Position numbers and translations under genes: made by a program. From Balneolales bacterium (GTDB lineage: Bacteria > Bacteroidota > Rhodothermia > Balneolales > HLUCCA01): DNA of 46,767 nucleotides. Shown in pieces: positions 20,747-27,474 of this stretch; the first letter of the stretch is position 1; every line of letters begins with the position of its first letter. The stretch covers positions 1 through 46,767 of the forward strand of contig JANJTJ010000102.1 of assembly GCA_024711145.1 (NCBI GenBank). Direction: 5' to 3'. Under the pieces are notes generated by a model. It was not told the DNA's origin. It was given only the letters and a program-made list of their open reading frames with translations, and made no database searches.

Positions 20747-21202
20747 TCAGGAATCGATCAGTGCGCCGTTGTTGGCGTAGGTGATGGGCGTACCGGTGGA
20801 GGCGAACCGGATGACGATTTCGAAATAGGGTCCTTCGGGCGGGTCGGCCACATAGCCGTCCTGGGCCGCCGGATAAGCCCGGAGCGTGACCTGCGTGGGC
20901 TGCACGTCGGTGATCACATAGGTGCCGTTCTCGTTCACGGCGCTGAGGCCGTCTTCGCTATGGTTGGCCTGGAAGGTCATCTTTCCGAACTCCAACCCGG
21001 TGAAGGTGTTGTTGCCCCCACCGAACATGGTGGGTTTCATGGCATAGCCGTGGGCGCCGGAAGTGAAGGCGGCCACATCCTGCCGAACGGCATCCAGATT
21101 GGCCGATGCGGCCGCGCTGGAGAAGGTGTTGATGGCCACCACCGTGGCTATGCCGACGATGATGGTGACCAGGATGACCAGCAGCAGTTGTTGTTGACCC
21201 AT
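20747..21202 (-). CDS. Type IV filament pilin 1
   Basis: A 151-residue pilin-like protein. The first 30 residues (beginning MGQQQLLLVILVTIIVGIAT) match those of the neighbouring pilin 2; after them comes a short helix (SANLDAVRQDVAAFTSGAHG) and a beta-rich head containing FGGGNNTFTGLEF and NENGTYVITDVQP. A prepilin peptidase would cut after Gly2, leaving Gln at +1 and Leu at +5, so the canonical +5 Glu is absent. It lies downstream of pilin 2, behind an intrinsic terminator, and 6 nt before pilC, so it is expected to be made at a lower level. It could be a minor or alternative major subunit. Confidence 0.8.
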   Translation of the reverse strand: MGQQQLLLVILVTIIVGIATVVAINTFSSAAASANLDAVRQDVAAFTSGAHGYAMKPTMFGGGNNTFTGLEFGKMTFQANHSEDGLSAVNENGTYVITDVQPTQVTLRAYPAAQDGYVADPPEGPYFEIVIRFASTGTPITYANNGALIDS

Positions 21203-21229
21203 GGTTCAAGATAGCGAATGCGGTTCCCA

Positions 21230-21259
21230 CAAACAGAAAAGGGCTCCGAAGAGCCCTTT
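21230..21259 (-). terminator. Intrinsic terminator between the two pilin genes
   Basis: On the minus strand AAAGGGCTC (21259-21251) pairs perfectly with GAGCCCTTT (21246-21238) around a TTCG tetraloop, followed by TTTTCTGTTTG. It stands 23 bp after the pilin 2 stop and before pilin 1. Partial read-through would give abundant pilin 2 message and less of the machinery genes. Confidence 0.87.
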
Positions 21260-21282
21260 CTGAACCGGTGTTGAGCCCTTGG

Positions 21283-21693
21283 TCAGGGAACCAGGGTGGG
21301 TACGCTCATGTTGTCTTGGGTCACGGTGGCCGTGAACTCGATGTCCGGGTTGCTGGACGTGGTGGCGTTCAGGTCGAAATCGGTAGCCGAGCGGCCGGAA
21401 ATCACATAGGTGCCGTTGGCGTTGTAAGCCGTCAGACCATCTCCGGAGATGGAATCGGCCGCGAACGTGATGTTGGCGAACGTGATGGCGGCGAAGCTGT
21501 TGGCGCCGCCGCCCAGCATGGCCGGTTTGATGAAATACCCTTGGGCCGACGCGGCGATCGTGGCCATGTCGTTCCGGACGGCGTCTTGGTTGGCCGACTC
21601 GGAGGCGCTGGAGAAGGTATTGATGGCCACAACCGTGGCGATACCCACAATGATCGTGACCAAGATGACGAGGAGGAGTTGTTGTTGACCCAT
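21283..21693 (-). CDS. Type IV filament pilin 2 (probable major pilin)
   Basis: A 136-residue pilin, first gene of the operon and the only one ahead of a terminator, which suits a highly expressed major subunit. N-terminal MGQQQLLLVILVTIIVGIAT is a very short leader plus hydrophobic helix; processing after Gly2 leaves QQQLLL with no +5 Glu. Then come a helix (SANQDAVRNDMATIAASAQG), a GGGANSF loop and a beta-rich head with NANGTYVISG. The shared N-terminal half and the similar GGG(A/N)N and NGTYVI elements show it and pilin 1 are duplicates. No pair of C-terminal cysteines (disulfide loop) is present. Confidence 0.82.
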   Translation of the reverse strand: MGQQQLLLVILVTIIVGIATVVAINTFSSASESANQDAVRNDMATIAASAQGYFIKPAMLGGGANSFAAITFANITFAADSISGDGLTAYNANGTYVISGRSATDFDLNATTSSNPDIEFTATVTQDNMSVPTLVP

Positions 21694-21771
21694 GGAGTGT
21701 TCTCGTTAGAGTTGGTGAGGTGTCTGTATGGTAAGACGACGAAAAGTTAAATCAAAATCGTCGCTCATAGA

Positions 21772-21800
21772 GTAACAAAAGGTGCGTTTGTTACAAAATA
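21772..21800 (-). promoter_or_regulatory. Inverted repeat overlapping a possible pilin promoter
   Basis: The 115-bp gap between hisA and pilin 2 is AT-rich and holds a perfect palindrome, GTAACAAA and TTTGTTAC (arms 21772-21779 and 21787-21794) with a 7-bp spacer. On the minus strand TATTTTGT (21800-21793), a TAnnTT-type -7 box, overlaps one arm, so a protein bound here could block or recruit polymerase. A second candidate box, TAACTTTT, lies further down at 21749-21742. No TTG at the right distance and no sigma54 motif were found. Confidence 0.4.
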
Positions 21801-21808
21801 CGTAGGGT

Positions 21809-22525
21809 TCAACCGTGAAATTTCCGCAAGGTTCCCAAGTCGATCGCATTTTCGAAGTAGGCCCGGCCGACCACCACACCCCATACATCCGCTGCGGCGA
21901 GGCGGGCCAGGTCTTCGGGGCCGGCGACCCCACCCGAGGCGATGAAGCGCAAAACCGGCCATTGCCGCATCAGATCGGCATATAAGCCGTGGTTTGCGCC
22001 AGTCATCATGCCGTCGCGGGCGATGTCGGTACACAGAACGATGCGCAATCCTGCGGCGATCATGGGTGCCAGAAGCGCGTCTATGGGCGTTTCGGAGGTG
22101 GTGGTCCAACCGGCCACGGCCGCCTTGCCGTCTTTCAGGTCGAGGCCGAAAACACAGCGTTCGCCGTAGTCGGAGAGCGCCTTAAGCCAATCCTCCGGCG
22201 TGCGGACGGCCATGGAACCGCTCACCACACGGTGCATGCCGGCCTCGAAGAGGCGCCGGACGTCGTCGTAGCGGCGTACGCCCCCGCCCGTCTGGATGCG
22301 CAGGCCCGTAGCCGAGGCGATGCGTTCGAGCAAGGGCAGATGGGGAAAACCGCCGTCGCGGGCACCGTTCAGGTCCACCACATGCAAGGTGTCGAACCCG
22401 GCATCGGCGAAGGCTTGCGCCTGGGCGACCGGATCCTCGTGGTACACGGTAACCTGCCGGTAGTCGCCCTTTTTGAGGCGGACCACCCGGCCGTCGAGCA
22501 GGTCGATGGCAGGCATCACGTTCAT
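21809..22525 (-). CDS. hisA: ProFAR isomerase HisA
   Basis: This 238-residue TIM barrel isomerises ProFAR to PRFAR, step four of histidine synthesis. It starts MPAIDLLDGRVVRL with the catalytic Asp in AIDLLDG, then KKGDY, VVDLNGARDGG, QTGGGVR, CTDIARDGMMTG (second catalytic Asp) and FIASGGVAG, and ends with VVVGRAYFEN. Length is normal. It overlaps hisH by ATGA (22522-22525) and is the last histidine gene; the gap to the pilin operon is 115 bp. Confidence 0.96.
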   Translation of the reverse strand: MNVMPAIDLLDGRVVRLKKGDYRQVTVYHEDPVAQAQAFADAGFDTLHVVDLNGARDGGFPHLPLLERIASATGLRIQTGGGVRRYDDVRRLFEAGMHRVVSGSMAVRTPEDWLKALSDYGERCVFGLDLKDGKAAVAGWTTTSETPIDALLAPMIAAGLRIVLCTDIARDGMMTGANHGLYADLMRQWPVLRFIASGGVAGPEDLARLAAADVWGVVVGRAYFENAIDLGTLRKFHG

Positions 22526-23115
22526 GCCCGTCCTCCGCGTACCGACTCCAGGAAGCGTCGGATGACGGCCTCGCCGGCATCGCCCGATTTCTCCGGGTGG
22601 TATTGCACCCCGCTGAAACGGCCTTTTTGTACCTCGGCCGTGAAATCCACACCGGCATAGGTGCAGATGCCGGTGGTTTCGGGCACCACGGGCGCCTGGA
22701 AACTGTGTACGAAATAATAATAGGGGGCCTCGGTGCGGCCGGGCTCGGTGGCACGCACACGGTTCCAGCCCATGTGAGGCACCTTGCCGGCGGTGGGGTC
22801 GAAGGCCTTCAGGCGCCCGGAGATGATGCCCAGGCCCGGTGTGCCGCCCCCTTCCTCAGACGACTCGAAGAGCAGTTGCATGCCCAGGCAGATGCCGAAA
22901 ACGGGTTTGGCGGTCGATTTCAGCCAGGTATCCAGCCCGCGGCCGCGCAAGGAGGCCATGGCCGAAGCGGCATGACCCACGCCGGGGAAGATGACTCCGT
23001 CGGCGGCGTCGAGCACGGCGCGGTCGTGGGTGACGCGGAAATCGGCGCCGAGGCGGGTGAGCGCGTTGGCCACACTGGCCAGGTTGCCGGCTTCGTAATC
23101 CAGCAGGGCGATCAT
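22522..23115 (-). CDS. hisH: Imidazole glycerol phosphate synthase glutaminase HisH
   Basis: This 197-residue class I glutamine amidotransferase feeds ammonia to HisF. It has the N-terminal LLDYEAGNLASV, the FPGVGH strand, the nucleophile Cys in FGICLGMQLLFESSEEG, PHMGWNRV, YYYFVHSF and the catalytic His/Glu in GVQYHPEKSGD. Length is normal. The partner HisF is not encoded in the window, so it must lie elsewhere. ATGA overlaps join it to hisB upstream and hisA downstream. Confidence 0.95.
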   Translation of the reverse strand: MIALLDYEAGNLASVANALTRLGADFRVTHDRAVLDAADGVIFPGVGHAASAMASLRGRGLDTWLKSTAKPVFGICLGMQLLFESSEEGGGTPGLGIISGRLKAFDPTAGKVPHMGWNRVRATEPGRTEAPYYYFVHSFQAPVVPETTGICTYAGVDFTAEVQKGRFSGVQYHPEKSGDAGEAVIRRFLESVRGGRA

Positions 23116-24002
23116 AGCAGACCTTTCGAGCTGGGGATCTGGTCGGGTGCTTTCGGATTGCCGGCCACCGCTTGTTTGAGCGTGCGGGCGAATCCTTTGA
23201 AGCAGGCCTCGATGCGGTGGTGGTCGTTCTCGCCGCGTACCCGGATGTGCAAGGTGGCTTTCATGGCCATGGCCACCGATTGGAAGAAGTGTTTGGTCAT
23301 TTCCACCGGAAAATCACCCACACGTTCGCGCTGGAGGTCGGCATCGAATTCCAGATGGGGCCGGCCGCTCCAATCCAGGGCCACGATGGCCTGGGCTTCG
23401 TCCATGGGAAGCACGTAGCCGTACCGCTCGATGCCGGTCTTGGTGCCCACGGCCTGCAACAGCGCCTCGCCCAGGGCGATGCCCACATCCTCGATGGTGT
23501 GGTGTTCGTCGATGTGCAGGTCCCCATCGCATTCGATGGACAGATCTACATATCCGTGGCGGGCGATCTGCTCGAGCATGTGGTCGAAGAAGTGCAGCCC
23601 GGTTCGGATCTGATGCTTGCCGCTACCGTCCAGGTCCACCGTGATGCGGATGTCGGTTTCGCGGGTGGTGCGCGTGACCGACCCTACGCGGCGCCGCCCG
23701 CGGACCCAGGCGATCAGGGCATCCCAGTCGCTTCCGCTTTTCAGGATCTCGCCGTCGTGGTCCACCAAGGCATACTCCAAGCCGTGCCGGTCCAGGAAGA
23801 CCTCGCAATGGGCCTTGAGCAGGGTTTGCCCGCTCAGACCTTCCGCTTCGAGCAGCAGGCGTTGGTCTTCGCGCAGGGCTTCCATATCGAATGCGGGCAG
23901 GTGCCCTTCCTGATGCAGGCGGATGAGCGTGGACAACACGCCCGGACGGAACGGCAGCAGATCGGTGGGTGCCATGACGGCCCCGGTGAACCAGATTTTC
24001 AT
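23112..24002 (-). CDS. hisB: IGP dehydratase HisB with a degenerate phosphatase-like N-terminus
   Basis: A 296-residue protein. From about residue 105 it is a normal imidazoleglycerol-phosphate dehydratase: ETDIRITVDLDG, FFDHMLEQIARHG, DEHHTIEDVGIALGEAL, LPMDEAQA, SGRPHLEF, HFFQS, GENDHHRIEACFKGF and the terminal SSKGLL, with the manganese-binding HxxH sets intact. Residues 1-100 resemble the phosphatase half of bifunctional HisB only weakly: LPFRPGVLSTLIRLHQEGH aligns with the FEPGVIPELLKLQKAGY region of E. coli HisB, but the DRDGT nucleophile loop, the Cys-rich zinc loop and the GDRATD motif are missing. The domain is therefore probably not a working phosphatase. The ATG at 24002 shares ATGA with the hisC stop. 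Confidence 0.93.
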   Translation of the reverse strand: MKIWFTGAVMAPTDLLPFRPGVLSTLIRLHQEGHLPAFDMEALREDQRLLLEAEGLSGQTLLKAHCEVFLDRHGLEYALVDHDGEILKSGSDWDALIAWVRGRRRVGSVTRTTRETDIRITVDLDGSGKHQIRTGLHFFDHMLEQIARHGYVDLSIECDGDLHIDEHHTIEDVGIALGEALLQAVGTKTGIERYGYVLPMDEAQAIVALDWSGRPHLEFDADLQRERVGDFPVEMTKHFFQSVAMAMKATLHIRVRGENDHHRIEACFKGFARTLKQAVAGNPKAPDQIPSSKGLL

Positions 24003-25048
24003 GCGGTGACCTCGGCGAAACGTTGCAGCAGGATGTCGTTCTCTTCGGGGCTGCCCACGGTGATGCGCAAGCCGTCGGCACAACCCGGTTCGTTGCCCCG
24101 GTAACGGACCACCACGCCGGCGGCCGCCAGGTCGCGGTACACCCGCTCGGCCTGGTCCACGATGGCCAGGAAGTAGTTGGCATGCGAAACATGCACCTTT
24201 CGCACGGCCGGAAACGCCGCGAAGGCGGCCATGAGGCGGTCCCGTTCCCGTTTCAGCAGGTCCACGTTGCGGGCGAGGGTGTCGGTGTGGCCGAATGCGG
24301 CTTCAGCCAGTTCCAAGGTCATCCGGTTCAGGTTGTACGGCGCTTTCACCTTCATCATATGGGCGATGACGGACGGATGCGCGAAGGCGAAGCCGAGCCG
24401 GATGCCCGCCAGCCCGAATGCCTTGCTCAGGGTCTGCGTGACCACCAGGTTCGGGTGCCGGTCCAGTTCCCGGATGAAGGAGGCCTGTTCCGAGAAATCG
24501 ATATAGGCCTCGTCCACCACCACGATGCCGGGGAAGGTGGCCACCGCCCGTTCCAGGTCGGCCCGCCGCAGGTCGTTGGCGGTGGGATTGTTGGGTGAGC
24601 AGAGGAACAGGATTTTGGGTGTCGCACCGGCCGTGGCCGCCTCGAAGGTGCTCCAATCCAACTGGAAATCGGGTGTGAGGGGCCAGGTGCGTACCTGCAC
24701 ATCGTGGATGTTGGCGGCGACGGAATACATGCCGTAGGTGGGCGGACACACGACGACCCGGTCTGTGCCGGGTTCGCAGAACAGGCGGAAGAGCAGGTCG
24801 ATGGCTTCGTCGCTACCCGAACCGCAGAACACCTGCTCGGGCCGGCAGCCGCGGAAGGCCGCCACTCGGGCCCGCAGGGCGGTATGATGGGGATCCGGAT
24901 AGCGGTGGAGCGCATCCGGATGGGGCAGCACAGGGCCCAGGCTGTTCTCGTTGGCATCGAGCAGGATGCCGGAATGGTGGTCGTCGCGGGCGCTGCGGTA
25001 GGGTTTGAGCGCCCGGATGTTGGGTCGGATGAGGGAAACGGGATCCAT
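23999..25048 (-). CDS. hisC: Histidinol-phosphate aminotransferase HisC
   Basis: This 349-residue PLP class I/II aminotransferase makes histidinol phosphate. LLDANENSLGP and the phosphate contact RYPDPHH are near the N-terminus. GSGSDEAIDLLFR, PPTYGMY, SPNNPTAN, VVDEAYIDFSEQ and the PLP-Lys in TLSKAFGLAGIRLGF follow, with RITVGSPEEND containing the C-terminal substrate Arg. It is 9 nt after hisD and overlaps hisB by ATGA. Confidence 0.95.
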   Translation of the reverse strand: MDPVSLIRPNIRALKPYRSARDDHHSGILLDANENSLGPVLPHPDALHRYPDPHHTALRARVAAFRGCRPEQVFCGSGSDEAIDLLFRLFCEPGTDRVVVCPPTYGMYSVAANIHDVQVRTWPLTPDFQLDWSTFEAATAGATPKILFLCSPNNPTANDLRRADLERAVATFPGIVVVDEAYIDFSEQASFIRELDRHPNLVVTQTLSKAFGLAGIRLGFAFAHPSVIAHMMKVKAPYNLNRMTLELAEAAFGHTDTLARNVDLLKRERDRLMAAFAAFPAVRKVHVSHANYFLAIVDQAERVYRDLAAAGVVVRYRGNEPGCADGLRITVGSPEENDILLQRFAEVTA

Positions 25049-25057
25049 GGATGGGAG

Positions 25058-26356
25058 TCAGGCCTGGTCGTGCAACCGGATGCGGACGGCTTCGGCGTGG
25101 GCGTGCAGCCCCTCGGTTTCGGCCATGGTGATCACGGCCGGGCCGAGCAGGCGCAGGCCCTCGGGCGTGAGGGTTTGCAGGGTCATCTGCTTGCGGAAGC
25201 TGTCCAACGAAACGCCGCTGTACATGCGTGCGAACCCGTAGGTGGGCAGGGTGTGGTTGGTGCCGCTGGCATAATCGCCCACCGATTCGGGCGTCCAGGG
25301 GCCGAGGAATACGCTGCCGGCATGGGATATGCGGGCGGCGAAGGCTTCGGCCTGGTCGATGGGCAGGTTGAGGATGAGATGTTCCGGGGCATAGGCATCC
25401 ACAAAAACGGCCGCCTGCGCGGCGTCGGCCGCCTCTACCACGAAACTGTGCGCGAGGGCTTTGCCGGCCGCATCCGCCCGGGGCAGGGCCCCCAGTTGGC
25501 TGCGGAGCGCATGGCCCATGGCGGCGACCGGAAAGCCGGGCAGGGCCACCAGCACTGCCTGGCTGTCGGCGCCGTGTTCGGCTTGGGAAAGCAGGTCGGC
25601 CGCCACATGGCGGGGGTCGGCTTCGGGACCGGCCACCACGAGCACCTCCGACGGACCCGCCGGCATGTCGATGGCGACCATGGCATCGCTGTTCTGCAGC
25701 AGCATTTTGGCCGCGGTCACATACTGGTTGCCCGGGCCCAGGATCTTGTCCACCTTGGGTACCGATTCCGTGCCGTAGGCCAAGGCCGCCACGGCTTGCG
25801 CGCCGCCGGCCGACAGGATGTGCGGGATGCCGCACAGGGCCGCGGCGTACTCCACTTCCGGGGCTACCGACCCATCGGGGCGGGGCGGAGTGGCTACGAT
25901 GATGGTGCGGCACCCGGCCAGGCGGGCGGGCACCCCGAGCATGAGCACGGAGCTGGGCAGTACCGCCGTGCCGCCGGGCACATACAGGCCAACGGCTTCG
26001 ATGGGGCGCGCTTCCCGGCGGCACACCACGCCCGGCATGGTCTCCACCACCAGGGGCCCGCCCGCCTGGGCGGCGTGGAAGGCCGAGATGTTGGCGTGCG
26101 CGGTGCGGAAGGCGGCTTTGACCGGTTCGGGCAGCGGAATGGCCTCGGGCGGTCGTACCGGTACCAACAGCTCGGCCGGTTCCACGCCGTCGAACGCGGC
26201 CGTGAGCCGGCGCACGGCCGCGTCGCCGTCGGCGCGCACTTCTTCGATGAGGGGGCGCACGGTGGCGAAAACGGCCTCGAAATCGATGCGCGGGCGCCGG
26301 GTCAGGTGTTTCAGGCCTTCGGCGTCCAAATCGGTGAGGCGGTGGACCGGCAGCAT
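25058..26356 (-). CDS. hisD: Histidinol dehydrogenase HisD
   Basis: This 432-residue zinc enzyme performs the last two oxidations to histidine. Recognised by VPGGTAVLPSSVLMLG, SAGGAQAVAALAYGT, KILGPGNQYVTAAK, DMPAGPSEVLV, LLSQAEHGADSQAVLV (zinc Gln/His), GPWTPESVGDYASGTNH and LRLLGPAVITMAE. The start ATG at 26356 shares one base with the hisG stop (TGATG). Length is normal for the family. The open frame continuing upstream is merely antisense-like shadow of hisG. Confidence 0.95.
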   Translation of the reverse strand: MLPVHRLTDLDAEGLKHLTRRPRIDFEAVFATVRPLIEEVRADGDAAVRRLTAAFDGVEPAELLVPVRPPEAIPLPEPVKAAFRTAHANISAFHAAQAGGPLVVETMPGVVCRREARPIEAVGLYVPGGTAVLPSSVLMLGVPARLAGCRTIIVATPPRPDGSVAPEVEYAAALCGIPHILSAGGAQAVAALAYGTESVPKVDKILGPGNQYVTAAKMLLQNSDAMVAIDMPAGPSEVLVVAGPEADPRHVAADLLSQAEHGADSQAVLVALPGFPVAAMGHALRSQLGALPRADAAGKALAHSFVVEAADAAQAAVFVDAYAPEHLILNLPIDQAEAFAARISHAGSVFLGPWTPESVGDYASGTNHTLPTYGFARMYSGVSLDSFRKQMTLQTLTPEGLRLLGPAVITMAETEGLHAHAEAVRIRLHDQA

Positions 26357-27225
26357 CAGACGATCATGTTTTCGATCGGAAGGATCACGATGCCGGATGC
26401 ACCGGCCGCTTTCAGGTCTTCCATCACTTCCCAGAACCGGTCGATCGGAATGACGGAATGGATGGCGATGAGGTCGGGGTCGGCCAGCGGCAGCACCGTG
26501 GGCGATTTTAGCGAAGGGATAAGCGCCGTAATGCCCGGCAAGGCCGATTTGGGCGCGTTCATGAGGATGTATCGGCTGCGCTCGGCCAATTGCCGCCCTT
26601 CCATGCGGACCAACAACTTGTCGATGAGCGCCCGTTTGGCCTCGTTGAGCGGTTTGTTGGTGCGGACGAGCTGGGCCTCGGACCGGAAGATGGTCTCCAG
26701 TTCCACCAAGCCGTTCTGCTTGAGCGTGCCCCCGGTAGATACCAGGTCGCAGATGGCGTCGGCCACGTCGAGGCGCGGGGCGATCTCCACGGCACCCGAG
26801 ATCTGGATGGTACTCACCTCGATGCCCCGCTCGGCGAACCAGCGGCGGGTGAGGTTCGGATAACTGGTGGCGATGCGCTTGCCCCGCAGGTCTTCGACGG
26901 TGCGGAACGGACCGTTCTTGGGCACGGCCAGGCTCAACCGGCATCGGCCGTAGGACATGTCGCGCAGAACGGAGACATCGGCACCGCGTTCGGCGGTCAC
27001 GTTGGCGCCTACGAAGCCGAGGTCGCATACGCCGTCCTGCACGTACTCTGGGATGTCGTCGTCCCGGATGAGCAACAATTCCACATCGAAATTGCGGATG
27101 GGGACGATCAGACGGTCTTTGTACCCGTCGAAGGCCAGCCCGATGTTCTCAAGGAGCTGGATGGTTTTTTCGGTCAGGCGCCCGCTTTTCTGAATGGCGA
27201 TGCGCAGGGTGGATGTGGGTTCCAA
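26356..27225 (-). CDS. hisG: ATP phosphoribosyltransferase, long form HisG
   Basis: This 289-residue enzyme commits ATP and PRPP to histidine synthesis. LRIAIQKSGRLTEKT, GVCDLGFVGANV and the PRPP loop DAICDLVSTGGTLKQNGL are present. The C-terminal 75 residues form the ACT-like regulatory domain of the long HisG form (SPTVLPLADPDLIAIHSVI, then VMEDLKAAGASGIVILPIENMI), which gives feedback inhibition by histidine. The start appears to be TTG at 27225: no ATG or GTG fits before LRIAI. It follows a 190-nt structured leader with a terminator, so transcriptional attenuation is likely. Confidence 0.95.
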   Translation of the reverse strand: MEPTSTLRIAIQKSGRLTEKTIQLLENIGLAFDGYKDRLIVPIRNFDVELLLIRDDDIPEYVQDGVCDLGFVGANVTAERGADVSVLRDMSYGRCRLSLAVPKNGPFRTVEDLRGKRIATSYPNLTRRWFAERGIEVSTIQISGAVEIAPRLDVADAICDLVSTGGTLKQNGLVELETIFRSEAQLVRTNKPLNEAKRALIDKLLVRMEGRQLAERSRYILMNAPKSALPGITALIPSLKSPTVLPLADPDLIAIHSVIPIDRFWEVMEDLKAAGASGIVILPIENMIV

Positions 27226-27270
27226 TGGGGAAATCGAGTCGATTTTTGACGGTTCGGAAGATACGGGAAT

Positions 27271-27307
27271 AAAAAAAACCCGACGTGGGTATCAACCACG
27301 TCGGGTT
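27271..27307 (-). terminator. Terminator in the hisG leader (candidate attenuator)
   Basis: On the minus strand a perfect 12-bp stem (arms 27307-27296 and 27288-27277) with a 7-nt loop is followed by eight T (27278-27271). It lies 45 bp before the hisG start. No minus-strand gene precedes it (lepA diverges), so only a transcript started in the leader can meet it. That position fits an attenuator for the his operon. Confidence 0.85.
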
Positions 27308-27327
27308 CAATCGTCGTTCGTCAAGAA

Positions 27328-27377
27328 ACGGATCCGTAACCCCCAGTTGCGGATCCGTGGGGAACCGCGAGGCTCCC
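27328..27377 (-). promoter_or_regulatory. Structured hisG leader upstream of the attenuator
   Basis: Two further hairpins precede the terminator on the minus strand. GGGAGCC with GGTTCCC (27377-27371 and 27366-27360) closes a four-base loop with one G-U pair. ACGGATCCG with CGGATCCGT (27358-27350 and 27336-27328) is a perfect 9-bp stem around a 13-nt loop. No His-rich leader peptide was found in any minus-strand frame, so ligand or protein control is as likely as a translating ribosome. Confidence 0.5.
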
Positions 27378-27421
27378 TGCCCTAACGAGTCGGAAGCGGG
27401 CCGTTTGTTACAACTCCGGCC

Positions 27422-27429
27422 CGAAATTA
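27422..27429 (-). promoter_or_regulatory. TAnnTTTG-like -7 box for the his operon
   Basis: On the minus strand TAATTTCG matches TAnnTTTG at seven of eight positions. It would start a leader of about 190 nt covering all three hairpins upstream of hisG. No TTG at the expected -33 spacing is visible. It lies back to back with the lepA box at 27438-27445. Confidence 0.35.
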
Positions 27430-27437
27430 TTCCTTCG

Positions 27438-27445
27438 TATCTTGG
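27438..27445 (+). promoter_or_regulatory. TAnnTTTG-like -7 box for lepA
   Basis: TATCTTGG lies 29 bp before the lepA ATG and resembles the Bacteroidota -7 box at seven of eight positions. It overlaps an in-frame TTG that is less likely as the lepA start than the ATG at 27475. Confidence 0.3.
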
Positions 27446-27474
27446 CCGGCTTGTTCCCGGACCATTCCAACTTC

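Noticed and set aside
21694-21808. Terminator for hisA in the his-pilin gap
   Set aside because: The palindrome there is AT-rich, has no trailing T-run and overlaps a promoter-like box, so an operator is more likely.
27308-27474. His-rich leader peptide for the hisG attenuator
   Set aside because: Minus-strand starts in this stretch give only short peptides (for example a 12-residue frame beginning MVREQ) without histidine runs.
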